Program-made: the position numbers and the translations under genes
Notes under the pieces: model-generated
Told to the model about the DNA's origin: nothing
Database searches by the model: none
The model's input: only the letters and a program-made list of their open reading frames with translations
DNA from: an uncultured Porphyromonadaceae bacterium
Lineage (GTDB): Bacteria; Bacteroidota; Bacteroidia; Bacteroidales; Muribaculaceae
Direction: 5' to 3'
DNA: 8,272 nt
Assembly (NCBI GenBank): GCA_947177595.1
Contig: CAMWUZ010000068.1
Coordinates: forward strand, 1 to 8,272
Shown: piece after piece, positions 5,329 to 8,272 of the stretch
Layout of the letters: every line of letters begins with the position of its first letter
Numbering within the stretch: the stretch's first letter is position 1

Positions 5329-8272
5329 ATGAAAAGATTATCCAATATCATTGCATTTTTAACGGCAATTGCCGCGCTTACCTTATCCTCAACCATAATG
5401 GCTAAAACACCTGATATCACCTCACCTGATTTCGCTTTTCCTGCAAAAGTACGCAAGGATGCTAATATCCGATTCGCTGCAGCAATGAAGCAAGGCAATG
5501 ACACTGAAGCGCTCCGCGCACTCGTGGATGCGGCACTTGCTCAAACTTCGGTTGCTCCGGACTCGGCAGGAAACCAGGCTGACGGAATTGAGAAATTCGC
5601 GCAAAATTGCAAGAATGATGCCGTAGCGTCACTTGCTTACCTGTTCTGCGCAAAAATATATGATGACATTTACACTGCAAACCGGTGGAATTACGACAGG
5701 AGGACTCTGCCTCTGCTTCCGCTTGATGAAAACATTCAGGCTTGGAGCGGAGAACAGTTCCGTTATAAAATCAATAACCTTTGCGACTCGGCAACAACCT
5801 GTCTAAACAATATAAAGAAAGTGCCTGTCACAGATTTCAAAACTTTGGTAACGGTTTCGTCTGATGCACGACCTTTCTTCCCAACACTAGCCGATTTCGT
5901 TGTTTCAAAAGTAATCGGGTTTAAAACCTCCATGCTGACGGGCAATGACCGGTTGCCTCTCGGAGTATTGAGCCTCAACGCCACTCCCGCGTCACTCAAA
6001 AAGACTCGTCCAGAAATTTTTGCTATCCTGAATTTATATGATGAGTTGATTGACAACAGCAGAAGTTCAACAGCACCGTTCCTGTACTGGACTGTTGAAA
6101 AACTTGATTTCATCAGGGACAAAGTTTATTATAGCAATGAAATGGACACCGATTATAATGATATATTGAAGGCACTCTTCAATAAATATTCCTCATCACC
6201 CTACTGCACGTTGCCACTAAATGCTCTTGACATGGATATTGATAAAGACAACATCAAGGAGAGCAAAGAAATATACGGATATGTAAAATCAACTGTAGCA
6301 AAATATCCGGATGCCCCATTAATCAATTGCCTTAAAAACACATTGGCTCAATGGTCAAGGAAGAGCGTCGAGATCACTTACAACGGTTTCCTTTCTCCGG
6401 GGGGGACACTTAACGTGAAAGTATCAGCACAAAACACTACTGCGGCACAGCTTACCCTGTACCGTCTCCCTGACAACTTCGTAGATCTCAACAATTATGT
6501 GAGAATGAGTACGGGAGCGGTAAAAATCCACACAAAATATTTAAGCTTTTCTGGAGAAATACCGTTTTATAGCTCTGATACTGTGGGATTCACTATTGAC
6601 CGTCCCGGAAGATATATTATAGTTCCCTCATTCAGCGGTGCGTCAAATTCGCGCGAATCATATCCGGTAATACACGTTTCCGCACTCAGTGCTGGCTCTT
6701 TTACCGGCGATAAAAACAAAGTAGTGGTAGTCGAGCCTGTTTATGGAGCACCTGTTTCCGAGGCGGAAATCATAGGATTCAAATGGAAAGGGAACGCTCA
6801 TGAAACCAAGAGCCTCGGAAAAACTGATTCCAATGGCTTTACAATCATTCCCGCCAATTTCTCCGGCAATATCCGTCCGGTAAAAGGAGCGGATAGATTT
6901 GCCGGCACAACATATGTACATGATAACTATAACTCCGGGCACAGGACTCATTCATTTGTCAACCTGTTCTGTGATTTACCCATATATCATCCCGGAGATT
7001 CCGTGAACTGGGCTTGCGTAGCATACACCGCCATAGGCAACAAAAAAGAAATTTTGAGCGGAAAAGCGCTTAAAGTGATATTCTTTGATGCCAACCGCAC
7101 TCCGATTGACACTGCTACAGTCACTACTGACGCACTCGGACGTGCGTCAGGCATATTCCAGATTCCCGAAGGACTTCTTACAGGAAGATTCACTATCCGC
7201 GCTACAACTGTGGAGAAAGATATTGATGCACAAGGAAATATGGGTGTTATGGTGAGCGACTACAAGCTGCCGACATATCAACTTGAAAACCTCATGGTTG
7301 AAAATGACACTCCCGACAAAGGCAGTACCACCCTTACCGGAATTGCAAAGACTTTTTCCGGAGTGCCTCTCGCAGGAATTGCTGTACAAATGGATATTGC
7401 GTTAATGCCAAACTGGTGGCGGGCTGCCGGGGCATCTGAAAAATTTTATTCAGATGAAGCAGTGACCGATGCAGCCGGACGATTCAGATTCATTGTAACG
7501 AAATCAGACTATGAGCTTGCTCCGAATACCGCCGGTGCTTTCTCGGCTAATTTTACTGCAACGTCAGCAACCGGTGAAAGTGCAACCGCACATAAATCAT
7601 TTACCCTCGGCACAAAATATCGCATTATAGCCAATATTCCCGCAGATATAGATATTTCCGCACCTGTACGTCTTAATGCTTACGCAGCAGATGCAGAAGG
7701 AATGCCGGTAAAAGAACCCGTAAGATTCTGTGTTGTTGCAGACAAGGATACGGTTTTGAGCGGCGAATTTGAGACAGGTAAAACTGTTGATCTTTCGGCA
7801 CTCCCCTCCGGCGTTTATACCTTCATGTTCAATGCCGACAACGCAACTGCCGAAGGAATAAGCAATATCGCCGTTTACCGGCCGGATGACGCGATGCCTC
7901 CAAGAAAAACAACCTTATGGATACCCCAAAAGAGTGTCACAGACGGCTCATCGCTGCTTGTCGGCACATCCAACAAAGTCACAAACGTGCTTTACACCAT
8001 AGTTTGCGAAGACAAAACAATCAGGCAGGAGTGGCTCTCATATTCACCGGGAATGCACAGGCTGGAAGTAAACCTCCCGGAGAACATCGAGGATGCCCAA
8101 CTCTGGCTTTTCAGCCTTGCCGACTATAAAAGCACTACCGAAAGAATCAGAATTGAGTCACGCAAACCCTCCAACAATATTTCCGTCACGACAGAAACAT
8201 GGAGAGACAGACTCATTCCCGGTTCACAGGAAACTATTACCTTTAAAGTAACAGGCGCAGACAGTGCAGGAG
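5329..8272 (+). CDS. Alpha-2-macroglobulin family protein (MG2 domain), 3' end outside window
   Basis: The frame is open for 981 codons from ATG 5329 to the window edge. A signal peptide (1-25, ending STIMA before K26) is followed by an all-helical, TPR-like region (about 30-340). Beta-sandwich MG domains start near 346 (ITYNGFLSPGGTLNV, then LTLYRLP). The diagnostic MG2 sequence is at 552-559 (IYHPGDSV, matching the family YxPGDxV). DYKLPTYQ at 644-651 corresponds to the family motif EYKRPTF that opens the next MG domain. A WW pair (698-699) lies in a macroglobulin-typical inter-strand loop. Bacterial macroglobulins are envelope proteins that may trap foreign proteases. The bait region, any CxEQ thioester and the complement-like C-terminal part would lie beyond the window, so trap activity cannot be judged. 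Unlike E. coli YfhM, no lipobox is seen, so it may be soluble or held otherwise. No confident promoter is visible in the 22 bases after the terminator. Confidence 0.85.
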   Translation, partial: MKRLSNIIAFLTAIAALTLSSTIMAKTPDITSPDFAFPAKVRKDANIRFAAAMKQGNDTEALRALVDAALAQTSVAPDSAGNQADGIEKFAQNCKNDAVASLAYLFCAKIYDDIYTANRWNYDRRTLPLLPLDENIQAWSGEQFRYKINNLCDSATTCLNNIKKVPVTDFKTLVTVSSDARPFFPTLADFVVSKVIGFKTSMLTGNDRLPLGVLSLNATPASLKKTRPEIFAILNLYDELIDNSRSSTAPFLYWTVEKLDFIRDKVYYSNEMDTDYNDILKALFNKYSSSPYCTLPLNALDMDIDKDNIKESKEIYGYVKSTVAKYPDAPLINCLKNTLAQWSRKSVEITYNGFLSPGGTLNVKVSAQNTTAAQLTLYRLPDNFVDLNNYVRMSTGAVKIHTKYLSFSGEIPFYSSDTVGFTIDRPGRYIIVPSFSGASNSRESYPVIHVSALSAGSFTGDKNKVVVVEPVYGAPVSEAEIIGFKWKGNAHETKSLGKTDSNGFTIIPANFSGNIRPVKGADRFAGTTYVHDNYNSGHRTHSFVNLFCDLPIYHPGDSVNWACVAYTAIGNKKEILSGKALKVIFFDANRTPIDTATVTTDALGRASGIFQIPEGLLTGRFTIRATTVEKDIDAQGNMGVMVSDYKLPTYQLENLMVENDTPDKGSTTLTGIAKTFSGVPLAGIAVQMDIALMPNWWRAAGASEKFYSDEAVTDAAGRFRFIVTKSDYELAPNTAGAFSANFTATSATGESATAHKSFTLGTKYRIIANIPADIDISAPVRLNAYAADAEGMPVKEPVRFCVVADKDTVLSGEFETGKTVDLSALPSGVYTFMFNADNATAEGISNIAVYRPDDAMPPRKTTLWIPQKSVTDGSSLLVGTSNKVTNVLYTIVCEDKTIRQEWLSYSPGMHRLEVNLPENIEDAQLWLFSLADYKSTTERIRIESRKPSNNISVTTETWRDRLIPGSQETITFKVTGADSAG

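Noticed and set aside
6399..6405. Run of seven G in the macroglobulin gene as a phase-variation site.
   Set aside because: It encodes Pro-Gly-Gly in an intact frame, and a single short G-run inside a coding region is weak evidence for switching.

Overview
The window reads as a chromosomal segment of a Bacteroidota member, most likely order Bacteroidales (gut Muribaculaceae or Bacteroidaceae type; the family cannot be fixed from sequence alone). The reasons are an outer-membrane barrel with an N-terminal carboxypeptidase-regulatory-like domain and a Gly-rich tail, a THUMP-like class I methyltransferase of the kind found in this phylum, an ECF sigma factor with the typical Bacteroidales C-terminal sequence, A/T-rich leaders without Shine-Dalgarno sequences, and a perfect TAnnTTTG -7 promoter element. 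All genes are on the + strand. I see no mobile element, CRISPR array, tRNA or rRNA.

Layout. Positions 1-65 hold a -7 promoter element and a short leader that can fold into two competing hairpins. Positions 66-2546 encode an 826-residue outer-membrane beta-barrel protein (TonB-receptor-like, OMP_b-brl_3 type). Its stop overlaps the start of a 393-residue SAM-dependent methyltransferase (2546-3727), whose fourteenth to twenty-third codons lie in a long near-perfect hairpin (2581-2614). From 3756 follows a compact three-gene group: an ECF sigma factor, a single-pass membrane protein (candidate anti-sigma factor) and a secreted helical LTxxQ (Spy/CpxP-like) protein. This group ends in a clear rho-independent terminator at 5263-5307. 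From 5329 to the window edge runs the first 981 codons of an alpha-2-macroglobulin family protein, still open at the end.

Most notable point. The sigma factor is interrupted by an in-frame TGA at 4236-4238, inside the helix-turn-helix of region 4.2. The reading frame continues without a shift for 25 more codons of well-conserved sigma sequence to a TAA at 4314-4316. A single G-to-T change (GGA, Gly, to TGA) would explain it. As read with the standard code, the protein lacks its -35 recognition helix. This could be a strain-specific nonsense mutation, a base-call error, or stop readthrough; the sequence alone cannot decide.

How the genes may work together (inference). The sigma / one-TM protein / periplasmic LTxxQ trio has the same logic as the CnrH-CnrY-CnrX type of envelope sensing: sigma factor, membrane anti-sigma factor, periplasmic sensor with a Spy/CpxP-like fold. 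The flanking barrel and macroglobulin are also envelope proteins, so the neighbourhood has a cell-envelope theme, with the methyltransferase as a housekeeping passenger.
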